From NCBI RefSeq assembly GCF_007828955.1, contig NZ_VIVR01000001.1, positions 3,100,001-3,164,000 on the forward strand: 64,000 nucleotides of DNA. Direction: 5' to 3'. Positions 24,860 through 31,753 of the stretch are shown here, one piece after another. How positions within the stretch are numbered: position 1 is the first letter of the stretch; each line of letters opens with the position of its first letter. The translations under genes were made by a program, and so were the position numbers. The notes under the pieces are model-generated. The model saw only the letters and a program-made list of their open reading frames with translations. It made no database searches and was not told where the DNA came from. Origin of the DNA: Kitasatospora atroaurantiaca (GTDB taxonomy: Bacteria; Actinomycetota; Actinomycetes; Streptomycetales; Streptomycetaceae).

Positions 24860-25900
24860 CTAGAGCTGTACGCCGACCGTCACAGGCTCGTTGACCAGCT
24901 CGACGCCGAACGCGTCCTTGACGCCGTCCCGGATCTCGCGGGCCAGGGCGAGGAGGTCCGCCGTCGTGGCGCCGCCCCGGTTGGTGAGGGCCAGCGTGTG
25001 CTTGGTGGAGAGGGTGGCCGGGCCGCTGCCGTAGCCCTTGCCGAAGCCGGCCTGGTCGATCAGCCAGGCCGCCGAAGTCTTGGTGCACCCGTCCGGCGCG
25101 GGATAGGCGGGGGCGGTGCGCCCGTCCAGACGGGCCAGGAAGGCCTCGTACTGCTCGGCCGTGAGGATCGGGTTGGTGAAGAAGGAGCCCGCCGACCAGG
25201 TGTCGTGGTCGGCCGGGTCGAGCACCATGCCCTTGCCCGCCCGCAGCCCCAGCACCGTCTCGTACGCCGTCTGCAGGTCGACCCGCTGCTCGGCCTCGAC
25301 GCCGAGCTTCCGGGCCACCTCGGCGTACTTCACCGGGGAGGACTGCCCGGCGGCGTCCTCCAGCTCGAATCGGACCCGCAGCACCACATAGCGGTCCGGG
25401 GCGCCCTTGAAGCGGCTGTGACGGTAGGAGAACGCGCACTCCGCATTGGTCAGGGTGACGGTCTCGCGCGCCTCGCGGTCGTACGCGACGACCTCGGTGA
25501 TGGTGCTCGCGACCTCCTGGCCGTACGCGCCGACGTTCTGCACGGGCGTGGCCCCGGCCGAGCCGGGAATGCCGGCCAGGAACTCGATCCCGGCCAGGCC
25601 CTTGCCGACCGTCCGGGCCACGGCCTCGGCCCAGACCTCGCCCGCGGCGAGCTCCAGGGTGGTGCCGTCCAGCTCGAAGCCGGTGGTGGCGATCCGCAGC
25701 ACCGTCCCGTCGAAGCCGGCGTCCCCGATCACCAGGTTGGAGCCTCCGCCGATCACCAGCAGCGGCTCGCCGGCCTGGTCCGCCTCGCGGACGGTGGCGA
25801 CGACCTCGGCGTCCGTGGTCGCGGTGACCAGCCGGCGGGCCGGGCCGCCGAGCCGGAGCGTGGTCAGCGGGGCGAGGGGGGCGTCGTGTTCTACGTGCAC
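24860..25900 (-). CDS. murB: UDP-N-acetylmuramate dehydrogenase
   Basis: The product is 346 residues. FAD-binding motifs TTLRLGGPA and VIGGGSNLVIGD are present, with GIPGSAGATPVQNVGAYGQE, the YRHSRFKG tyrosine/arginine region, the catalytic serine in SAGSFFTNPI, and KTSAAWLIDQAGFGKGY near the end. MurB reduces enolpyruvyl-UDP-GlcNAc to UDP-MurNAc with NADPH in peptidoglycan synthesis. The short N-terminus is typical of the actinobacterial form. Confidence 0.96.
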   Translation of the reverse strand: MHVEHDAPLAPLTTLRLGGPARRLVTATTDAEVVATVREADQAGEPLLVIGGGSNLVIGDAGFDGTVLRIATTGFELDGTTLELAAGEVWAEAVARTVGKGLAGIEFLAGIPGSAGATPVQNVGAYGQEVASTITEVVAYDREARETVTLTNAECAFSYRHSRFKGAPDRYVVLRVRFELEDAAGQSSPVKYAEVARKLGVEAEQRVDLQTAYETVLGLRAGKGMVLDPADHDTWSAGSFFTNPILTAEQYEAFLARLDGRTAPAYPAPDGCTKTSAAWLIDQAGFGKGYGSGPATLSTKHTLALTNRGGATTADLLALAREIRDGVKDAFGVELVNEPVTVGVQL

Positions 25901-25910
25901 GCGCTCCAGC

Positions 25911-26312
25911 CTACGGGGTGCGCTGCCGTTGCTCCTCGATACGGCGATCGGCCTCGGCCCAGCCGGGCGGGGCGCCGGCGGGCGCCTCCCAGGTGGTGAA
26001 GACCGTGGCGGCCACGACCGGGCGCAGCGACTTCATCACCGTCCGGTGCGGCTCCGCCATGACGTACGCGTTGATCGCCTCACGGCTCTCCCAGGCCGAG
26101 AGCGTCCAGAAGGTGCCCCGCAGCGGCGAGGTCCGCAGCGTGGCGCCGAGGGCACCGGGGGACTTGCGGGCCTGCTGGAAGGCGCGCAGCGAGGCGAGCA
26201 GGAATCCCGGCACGTGGCGCAGGCTGCGCACCTGCAACTCCGAGGCCAGTACGGTGACTTCCGCCTGGTCGGTTCCGGCGGCGGGGCCAGCGGCCCAGGG
26301 CAGTGTGAGCAT
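25911..26312 (-). CDS. ABM-like dimeric alpha/beta-barrel protein
   Basis: The product is 133 residues; the ATG at 26312 follows AGAGGA. It has the small ferredoxin-like barrel pattern with GTFWTLSAWESREAINAYVMAEPHR, typical of DUF3291/antibiotic-biosynthesis-monooxygenase-like proteins. No metal or cofactor site is obvious. A near-perfect TetR operator lies 17 bases upstream and matches the one in front of the neighbouring TetR gene, so it is probably repressed by that regulator. The substrate is unknown. Confidence 0.7.
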   Translation of the reverse strand: MLTLPWAAGPAAGTDQAEVTVLASELQVRSLRHVPGFLLASLRAFQQARKSPGALGATLRTSPLRGTFWTLSAWESREAINAYVMAEPHRTVMKSLRPVVAATVFTTWEAPAGAPPGWAEADRRIEEQRQRTP

Positions 26313-26328
26313 GTCCGTTCCTCTCGGA

Positions 26329-26346
26329 TTAGTAATTGGTCACTAA
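26329..26346. promoter_or_regulatory. TetR operator 1 (in front of 25911-26312)
   Basis: TTAGTAATTGGTCACTAA is a 7-4-7 dyad with half-sites TTAGTAA/TCACTAA. Its complement matches the second site at 26928-26945 in 15 of 18 positions. Confidence 0.75.
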
Positions 26347-26383
26347 CTTCACTGCTCATGACGAAGCCCACGGCCCCGCGCCC

Positions 26384-26917
26384 TCAGGCGTCGAAGCGCA
26401 GCCCCGCCCAGCTCTCGTCCTCGGCCGGCACGCCGATGGCGAGCAGGGTGTTGATCAGCATTCCGCTGCCGAAGAAGCGGCTCATCTCCTCGTCGGTGGC
26501 CCCCGTGGTGCCGCGGACCACGCTCCACAGCTCGGCCCAGCGCCGCCGGACCCGCCCGGCCAGCTCCGCGTCCTCGCCGGAGGCCGCGGCGACGTACACC
26601 TGCATCTGCATCAGCAGCACGTCCCGGTCCGCCACCAGCTCGGAGTACGCCCGCGCCATCGCGTCGAGCGCCTCCTCGCCGCGCAGCCCCTCGGCGGCCT
26701 CGGTGAAGACCTGGACCGTCCGGTCGAAGCAACGGTCCGCGGCGGCCGCGAAGAGCGCCTGCTTCCCGGGGAACAGCCGGAACAGGTACGGCTGCGAGAC
26801 CCCGACCCGGCGGGCGATGGCCTCCGTCGAGGTGCCGTGATAGCCGCCCCTGGCGAACTCCACCACGGCGGCCCGCAGCACGCTCTCCCGCCGTTCCTCG
26901 GCGCTCATCCTTGCCAT
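26384..26917 (-). CDS. TetR-family transcriptional regulator
   Basis: The product is about 177 residues from the ATG at 26917 (TTGGAG upstream); an ATG at 26908 is also possible. The N-terminal helix-turn-helix reads GGYHGTSTEAIARRVGVSQPYLFRLFPGKQALF. The C-terminal ligand domain is helical and includes SELVADRDVLLMQMQVYVAAA. It lies 71 bases upstream of the small barrel-protein gene on the same strand. One operator copy lies 11 bases in front of its own start and another in front of its neighbour, implying autoregulation plus repression of that gene. The ligand is unknown. Confidence 0.9.
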   Translation of the reverse strand: MARMSAEERRESVLRAAVVEFARGGYHGTSTEAIARRVGVSQPYLFRLFPGKQALFAAAADRCFDRTVQVFTEAAEGLRGEEALDAMARAYSELVADRDVLLMQMQVYVAAASGEDAELAGRVRRRWAELWSVVRGTTGATDEEMSRFFGSGMLINTLLAIGVPAEDESWAGLRFDA

Positions 26918-26927
26918 GGGCTCCAAG

Positions 26928-26945
26928 TTAGTGGCCAATCACTAC
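26928..26945. promoter_or_regulatory. TetR operator 2 (in front of the tetR gene)
   Basis: TTAGTGGCCAATCACTAC is the near copy of operator 1, placed 11 bases upstream of the TetR start codon. The shared core is TTAGTG-CCAAT-ACTA. Confidence 0.75.
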
Positions 26946-26964
26946 CTTCGCAAGCCCTCCGGAA

Positions 26965-26989
26965 CCCGGGAAGGAAAATCCTCCCCGGG
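26965..26989 (-). terminator. hadB terminator
   Basis: CCCGGG-a-AGGA pairs with TCCT-c-CCCGGG around an AAA loop, just beyond the hadB stop at 27000. Confidence 0.65.
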
Positions 26990-26999
26990 CCCTGGCGGC

Positions 27000-27422
27000 T
27001 CAGGCCAGCCGGACGACGGCGCGGGACATCCCGAGCACCTTCTGGCCGCCACTGGTGGCGACCAGGTCGACCCGGACCTTCCGGTCCTCCAGCAGGGCGC
27101 CGACCTTGCCCGTGACCTCGATCACGGCACCGACGCCGTCGTTGGGCACCGGGACCGGCTTGGTGAAGCGCACGCCGTACTCGACCACCGCGCCCGGGTC
27201 GCCGACCCAGTCGGTGACCACCCGGACGGCCTCGGCCATGGTGAACATGCCATGCGCGATGACGTCGGGCAGGCCGACCTCCAGCGCGAACTTCTCGTTC
27301 CAGTGGATCGGGTTGAAGTCACCGGAGGCACCCGCGTACTGCACGAGTGTGGCGCGAGTCACCGGGAACGACTGGGCCGGCAGCTCGGTGCCGACCTCGA
27401 CCTCGTCGAAACTGATCGCCAT
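27000..27422 (-). CDS. MaoC-type (R)-hydratase, HadB-like
   Basis: The product is 140 residues, a single hot-dog domain with the hydratase motif GASGDFNPIHWNEKFA (catalytic Asp/His) and AHGMFTMAEAVRV. It starts 4 bases after the upstream HadA-like gene stops. By analogy with mycobacterial HadAB, it should form a heterodimer that dehydrates 3-hydroxyacyl chains, this subunit supplying the catalytic residues. The physiological substrate in streptomycetes is not clear. Confidence 0.85.
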   Translation of the reverse strand: MAISFDEVEVGTELPAQSFPVTRATLVQYAGASGDFNPIHWNEKFALEVGLPDVIAHGMFTMAEAVRVVTDWVGDPGAVVEYGVRFTKPVPVPNDGVGAVIEVTGKVGALLEDRKVRVDLVATSGGQKVLGMSRAVVRLA

Positions 27423-27426
27423 CGCT

Positions 27427-27885
27427 CTACTCCCCCGCCTCGTCGGCCGCGCGGGCCACCAGCGTCATGACGGACGTCACCACGTGCTCGCCGCTCTGGT
27501 CGTGCACCTCGCCGCGGACCGTGAGGACGTCGTTGCCCGCCAGCGACTTGATGTTGTCGATGCTGACGGTCACCGCGAGCCGGTCACCGGCCTGCACCGG
27601 GCGGGTGTAGACGAACTTCTGGTCGCCGTGCACGACGCGGGTGAAGTCCAGGCCCAGCTCGGGGTCGGCCACGACCTGGCCGGCGGCCTGATACGTGATC
27701 ACGAACGGGAAGGTCGGCGGGGCGATCACATCCGGGTACCCGAGCGCCTTGGCGGCCTCCTGGTCGGCGTACGCCGGGTTGGCGTCACCGACGGCGACGG
27801 CGAACTCGCGGATCTTCTCGCGGCCGACCTCGTACGGCGCGGTGGGCGGGTACGTCCGCCCGATGAACGAGGGGTCGAGCGGCAT
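27427..27885 (-). CDS. MaoC-like dehydratase N-terminal type, HadA-like
   Basis: The product is 152 residues from the ATG at 27885 behind GAGGAG. It has the FAS1-type dehydratase fold (IGRTYPPTAPYEVGREKIREFAVAVGDANPAY, PPTFPFVITYQA, VHGDQKFVYTRPVQAGD). It lacks the DxxxxH hydratase motif and fits the substrate-binding HadA partner of the adjacent HadB-like protein. It is separated from rpmG by a T-tailed terminator, so it needs its own promoter. Confidence 0.85.
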   Translation of the reverse strand: MPLDPSFIGRTYPPTAPYEVGREKIREFAVAVGDANPAYADQEAAKALGYPDVIAPPTFPFVITYQAAGQVVADPELGLDFTRVVHGDQKFVYTRPVQAGDRLAVTVSIDNIKSLAGNDVLTVRGEVHDQSGEHVVTSVMTLVARAADEAGE

Positions 27886-27920
27886 GGGCAACTCCTCTGA
27901 CGGTTTGTCATACAAAAACA

Positions 27921-27959
27921 GCTCCAGGCCGCACCCCACAAGGGGGTACGGCCTGGAGC
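27921..27959 (-). terminator. rpmG terminator
   Basis: GCTCCAGGCCGCACCCC pairs with GGGGTACGGCCTGGAGC (17 bp, one mismatch) around ACAAG. On the minus strand it is followed by TGTTTTTG, a genuine T-tract. Confidence 0.9.
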
Positions 27960-27999
27960 CAAAGCCTGATTCACACAGGCCCGGCGACACCTTGCGGGG

Positions 28000-28164
28000 T
28001 CAGCGGGTCTCGCGGTGCGCAGTGTGCGAGTTGCAGCGGGGGCAGTGCTTCTTCATCTCAAGACGGTCCGGGTCGTTACGCCGGTTCTTCTTGGTGATGT
28101 AGTTCCGCTCCTTGCACTCCACGCAGGCCAGCGTGATCTTCGGGCGGACGTCGGTGGCAGCCAC
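28000..28164 (-). CDS. rpmG: 50S ribosomal protein L33
   Basis: The product is 54 residues from a GTG at 28164 with AGGAAGG seven bases upstream. Two zinc-binding pairs (CVEC and CPRC) mark it as the zinc-containing L33 type. Genomes often hold a second, zinc-free copy elsewhere. It lies downstream of tRNA-Met and tRNA-Thr on the same strand. Confidence 0.96.
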   Translation of the reverse strand: MAATDVRPKITLACVECKERNYITKKNRRNDPDRLEMKKHCPRCNSHTAHRETR

Positions 28165-28247
28165 GGGAGTGCCTTCCTGGACAAATGAATAAGAACACAA
28201 CAAGAGTAGCCGATCGGGAGTTCGATCTCCCGACCGACTACGCGGGG

Positions 28248-28320
28248 TAGCGGTGACCGGACTTGAACCGGTGACACAGCGATTATGAGCCGCTTGCTCT
28301 ACCAACTGAGCTACACCGCT
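28248..28320 (-). tRNA. tRNA-Met (elongator, anticodon CAT)
   Basis: The molecule is 73 bases with acceptor AGCGGTG/CACCGCT and discriminator A. The D arm is TAGCTCAGTTGGTAGAGCA, the anticodon loop CTCATAA, and the T arm CCGGTTCAAGTCCGG. The paired first base excludes an initiator. The acceptor does not resemble the usual GGGC start of lysidine tRNA-Ile. Confidence 0.93.
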
Positions 28321-28363
28321 TTGATGATCCACACTCACACCGAGGTGCGAGCCTTCTCACCAG

Positions 28364-28436
28364 AGCCCCCATGCGGAATCGAACCGCAGACCTTCTCCTT
28401 ACCATGGAGACGCTCTACCGACTGAGCTATAGGGGC
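28364..28436 (-). tRNA. tRNA-Thr (anticodon GGT)
   Basis: The molecule is 73 bases with acceptor GCCCCTA/TGGGGGC. The anticodon arm is TCTCC-ATGGTAA-GGAGA, giving GGT, and the T arm is TGCGGTTCGATTCCGCA. It lies 43 bases upstream of tRNA-Met and is probably co-transcribed with it. Confidence 0.95.
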
Positions 28437-28447
28437 GAACGAGGAAG

Positions 28448-28476
28448 AGATTACACGTTTCCTCGCCAGAGGTGAA
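28448..28476 (-). promoter_or_regulatory. candidate promoter for tRNA-Thr/tRNA-Met
   Basis: On the minus strand, TTCACC (28471-28476) and TAATCT (28448-28453) are spaced 17 bases apart. The predicted start lies only a few bases before the tRNA-Thr 5' end. Confidence 0.5.
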
Positions 28477-28692
28477 ATCCGTATCCGACACGGAAGATCG
28501 CAGGTGGACGGCCCGCACGAGCAGTCCGATCCAGCACCCGCGTTCGACAGGGCCTCAGAACCGACGGCCCGACCCGATACGACTTTTCCCGGCCTCCGAG
28601 CGCCCCGCCCGGACTCCCCATAGGCTCGACCACCAGTGATCTTCCGGCTCCCGGGGCGCCCCGAGGGGCCCCCGACAGCGAGGAGCCGGCCG

Positions 28693-29961
28693 ATGACCGC
28701 GGACAGCGCACCTGCCGAGGGCCCTCACCCGGGGTCGGGCCCGACGGCCAACCCGCTCGGGCACGGGCCGGTCCTCCTGCTCACCGGCGCCAAGCTGGCG
28801 GACGGGCGAGTGGTCGACGTGAGGGTCAGCGGCGACCGCATCCAGGCCGTCGGCACGGTCGGCAGCCTCGGCCCCCTCCCCGCCCTCCCCGGCGCCCCGA
28901 CCATCACCACCGGCGCCCGGATCGACCTCAGCGGTTACCTGCTCCTCCCCGCCCCCGCCGAGCCGCACGCCCACTACGACGTCGCCTTCTCCGCCGCGTT
29001 CGCCACCCCGCCCCCGGAGACCCAGGACGACCTGGTCCGCCGGGTCACCGAGGCCGCGCTCACCTCACTCGGGTACGGGGCCACGGCCCAGCGCACCCAC
29101 GTACGGATCGGGGACGTGCACGGGCTGCACCGCCTGGAGGCCGTCCTCACCGCCCGGCAGGCCCTGCGGGGGCTGGCCGAGCTGCAGGCGGTCGCGATGC
29201 CCCGGCTGCTCACCGGACTGGCCGGGGCGGAGGGCCGGGCGCAGCTTCGCGACGCCCTCAAGCTGGGCGCCACCGCCGCCGGCGGCTGCCCCGACCTCGA
29301 CCCCGACCCGGTCGGGTACGTCCAGGTGCTGCTGGAGGCCGCGCGCGAGGCGGACTGCCCCGTCGACCTGCACACGGCCGCCGCGGACCCGGCCCAGCTG
29401 GCCCGGCTGGCGGGCGCGCTCGCCCCGCTGCGCCCCCGGGTCACCCTCGGCCCGTGCAGCGCGCTGACACCCGGTGGCTCCACCGTGCTGGCCACCGCGG
29501 GCATCCGGGTGGTCTGCCTGCCGCAGAACGGCTGGTGCACCGGCCTGGAGGGCCCGGCCATCGGTCTGCGGCAGTCCCTGGTGAGCGAGTTGCACGAAGC
29601 CCGGGTCCCCTTCACGGCCGGCAGCGGGGCGCTGCGCGACCTCAGCAACACGGCGGGCCGGGCCGACCCGCTGGAGGCGGCGTACCTCCTGGCGGCGGCC
29701 GGCACGCTGAGCCCCGAGGCGGCGTACGAGGCGGTCGGCAACCAGGCCAGGATCGCGCTCGGGCTGCCGCCGGTACGGGTGGACGCCGGCTTCCCCGCCG
29801 AGCTGCTCGCGGTGCGCGGCGACAGCCTCGCCGGGGCGCTGGCCGGGGGTCACAGCAGGCTGGTGGTGCACAGCGGACGGGTGGTCAGCCGGACCAGCGC
29901 GGTGCGCGAGTTCGCCGACAAGGTGGCGCTGGCCCTTCCCCGGCAGGGCGGGCCGGGCTGA
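28693..29961 (+). CDS. cytosine-deaminase-like amidohydrolase with degenerate active site
   Basis: The product is 422 residues; the ATG at 28693 has GAGGAG eight bases upstream. It has the amidohydrolase layout of a beta-sandwich start, TIM barrel and late sandwich (LAVRGDSLAGALAGG..VHSGRVV). The first metal motif is intact (H92-A-H94). A later His near residue 227 sits in DLHTAA, where cytosine deaminases have HxxE. The next metal His region reads LGPCSA (about 253). The catalytic Asp position reads TAGSGALRD (about 310). The fold is kept, but several catalytic ligands are missing, so it may not deaminate anything. Confidence 0.7.
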   Translation: MTADSAPAEGPHPGSGPTANPLGHGPVLLLTGAKLADGRVVDVRVSGDRIQAVGTVGSLGPLPALPGAPTITTGARIDLSGYLLLPAPAEPHAHYDVAFSAAFATPPPETQDDLVRRVTEAALTSLGYGATAQRTHVRIGDVHGLHRLEAVLTARQALRGLAELQAVAMPRLLTGLAGAEGRAQLRDALKLGATAAGGCPDLDPDPVGYVQVLLEAAREADCPVDLHTAAADPAQLARLAGALAPLRPRVTLGPCSALTPGGSTVLATAGIRVVCLPQNGWCTGLEGPAIGLRQSLVSELHEARVPFTAGSGALRDLSNTAGRADPLEAAYLLAAAGTLSPEAAYEAVGNQARIALGLPPVRVDAGFPAELLAVRGDSLAGALAGGHSRLVVHSGRVVSRTSAVREFADKVALALPRQGGPG

Positions 29962-30021
29962 GCCGGTGGCCTGCCCGTTGGTCCGCCCGTTGGTCCGCCC
30001 GGTGGCCTGCCGTGGGGGCCC

Positions 30022-31509
30022 TCAGCGGTACTCGCGCAGGCGGGGGCGGACGCCGAGGACGGTGAGGGCCAGGGCGGTCGCGAGCGCGAGGCCGCCGGTG
30101 ACCGCGGCGCCCGTGCCCAGGTCCTCGTCGACGGCCGCGATCGCCCGGTCCAGGGCCTGCTGGTTGATGGCCAGCACGTCGCCGAGGGCGGTGCTGAGCA
30201 GTTCGAAGTCGGCGTTGGACTGGCCGGGCACGGTGCCCGTGTTGAGGGTGACGGCCTCCTTGAGCCGGCCCTGGGCGTTCAGCTCGCGGATCCTCCGGTC
30301 GTCCTGCTGGTAGGCCCGGAAGGTCCTGAGCACCCGTTCGGCGGCATCCTGCTCACCGGGGAAGGTGATGTTGCGCAGCTCGGTGCCCAGGAAGCCGTCG
30401 AAGCGCCCGGCGCCCCGGCCGGCCAGCTCGGAGTTGTAGGTGGCGAGGGTGGCGCCTTCGACCCCGGCGATGGACTGGGTCTTGGCGAAGAAGCTCTGCT
30501 CGTACGCGGCGGCCCGCGCCGGGTCGGTCAGGTAGCGGCTCTCGTCGGCGTTCATGTCGTACGCGACGGCGCGGGCGCGGCTCATCGCGATCACCGAGTC
30601 GTACGCGTTGCTCTTGGCGACGGCCAGGTGGTGCTCGGCGGCGGAGACGAGACCGAGACCTGCGGCCGACGCGACGGCGGCGAGCAGCGCGGTGGCGGCC
30701 AGGGCCGGGTTGACCCGGCGCCGGAAGCGGCGTGTCAGGGTGCGCTGCAGTGCGCCGAGCGCGGCCAGGGCGAGGAGGCCGGTGACCAGCAGCCACGACC
30801 ACCCGGCGGCGAGGTCGTCGCGCTGGGTCGCGTAACTCCGGTCGACGGTGACGGCGTTGGCCGCGGTCACCTCGTCGGTGGCGGGCAGCAGCTTCGCCCT
30901 GAGCAGGTCGGTGGCCTGACGGTAGGCGTCCAGGGCCTGGAGGGAGGGCTTGCCGGCCGGGGCGTGCGCCTGGTCCTCCAGCAGCTGGGCGCGGGCCACC
31001 AGGGCTTCGTAGCGGCCGAGTTCGCCGATCACGGTCTGCACGGCGCGCTGACCGGCGGGGTCGTCCACGGCGGCCTCGGCGGCGCGCTGGAGGTCGAGGT
31101 CGGCCTGGCCGCGGCGCTGCTCGTAGGTGTCCTGGGTCTGCCGGCGCAGGGCGGTGTAGTCCGGATCGGCTCCGATCAGCAACAGGTTGGCGGCCTGGGC
31201 GTCCATGTCGCTGAGGGCGAAATAGAGATCGGCGGCGCGGACGGCCTGCGGGGCGGCCCGGTGGCCGATGGAGTCGATGCCCTCGCGGGCACCGCCGAGC
31301 ACCGTGGCAGCGAGGGCGGCGGTGGCCAGCAGGGCGGCGAGGCAGAGCGCGGTGAGTCCCCGGACCAGGCGGGGGGTGTGCCACCAGGCGCGGGAGAGCG
31401 GGGTCGGCCGGTCCCCGCCGGCCAGGTGCGGGGCCGCGCGGCGCGGGTCGATGGCGGTGCGTACCGGGGTCCGTTCCTTGGTACCTCTGCCTGATTCGCC
31501 CGCTGTCAT
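30022..31509 (-). CDS. membrane protein with two extracytoplasmic helical domains
   Basis: The product is about 495 residues; the ATG at 31509 is chosen behind GGAGGGG. Four membrane segments (about 52-75, 240-258, 270-295 and near the C-terminus) enclose two helical extracytoplasmic regions of about 160-180 residues. These resemble four-helix-bundle sensor domains (VRAADLYFALSDMDAQAANLLLIG; AYDSVIAMSRARAVAYDMNADESRYL). No kinase, HAMP or methyl-accepting signalling domain is attached, so any signal would need a partner. It ends in a short cytoplasmic tail (RPRLREYR). The function is unknown. Confidence 0.7.
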   Translation of the reverse strand: MTAGESGRGTKERTPVRTAIDPRRAAPHLAGGDRPTPLSRAWWHTPRLVRGLTALCLAALLATAALAATVLGGAREGIDSIGHRAAPQAVRAADLYFALSDMDAQAANLLLIGADPDYTALRRQTQDTYEQRRGQADLDLQRAAEAAVDDPAGQRAVQTVIGELGRYEALVARAQLLEDQAHAPAGKPSLQALDAYRQATDLLRAKLLPATDEVTAANAVTVDRSYATQRDDLAAGWSWLLVTGLLALAALGALQRTLTRRFRRRVNPALAATALLAAVASAAGLGLVSAAEHHLAVAKSNAYDSVIAMSRARAVAYDMNADESRYLTDPARAAAYEQSFFAKTQSIAGVEGATLATYNSELAGRGAGRFDGFLGTELRNITFPGEQDAAERVLRTFRAYQQDDRRIRELNAQGRLKEAVTLNTGTVPGQSNADFELLSTALGDVLAINQQALDRAIAAVDEDLGTGAAVTGGLALATALALTVLGVRPRLREYR

Positions 31510-31709
31510 GGCCGCGCGTCCCCTCCCCATCACCTGGCCGCCGACGGTCCACGTCGGCGGGGTGCTGCCGGCCTGCCTCCCCCACGGAGCGAGTCCGGCC
31601 CTCGGGAAGGACGCTAGGCGCGCCGGGACCGTCCGGCCGTTCCCCTGACGCGCTCTTGGCGTGCGAGGCAGCGGTCTTGACGCTTTGTTAGCGCGGACGG
31701 AGAACGGCG

Positions 31710-31740
31710 ACGCCCCGGACGGTCATGCCGTCCGGGGCGT
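31710..31740 (-). terminator. terminator after the KimA-like gene
   Basis: ACGCCCCGGACGG pairs perfectly with CCGTCCGGGGCGT (13 bp) around loop TCATG, 14 bases past the stop at 31754. Confidence 0.8.
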
Positions 31741-31753
31741 CGTCCACCACGTG

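Noticed and set aside
28248-28320. Lysidine-type tRNA-Ile (CAT anticodon)
   Set aside because: The acceptor and arm sequences fit elongator tRNA-Met better than the usual tRNA-Ile2 pattern. Not absolutely excluded without a covariance model.
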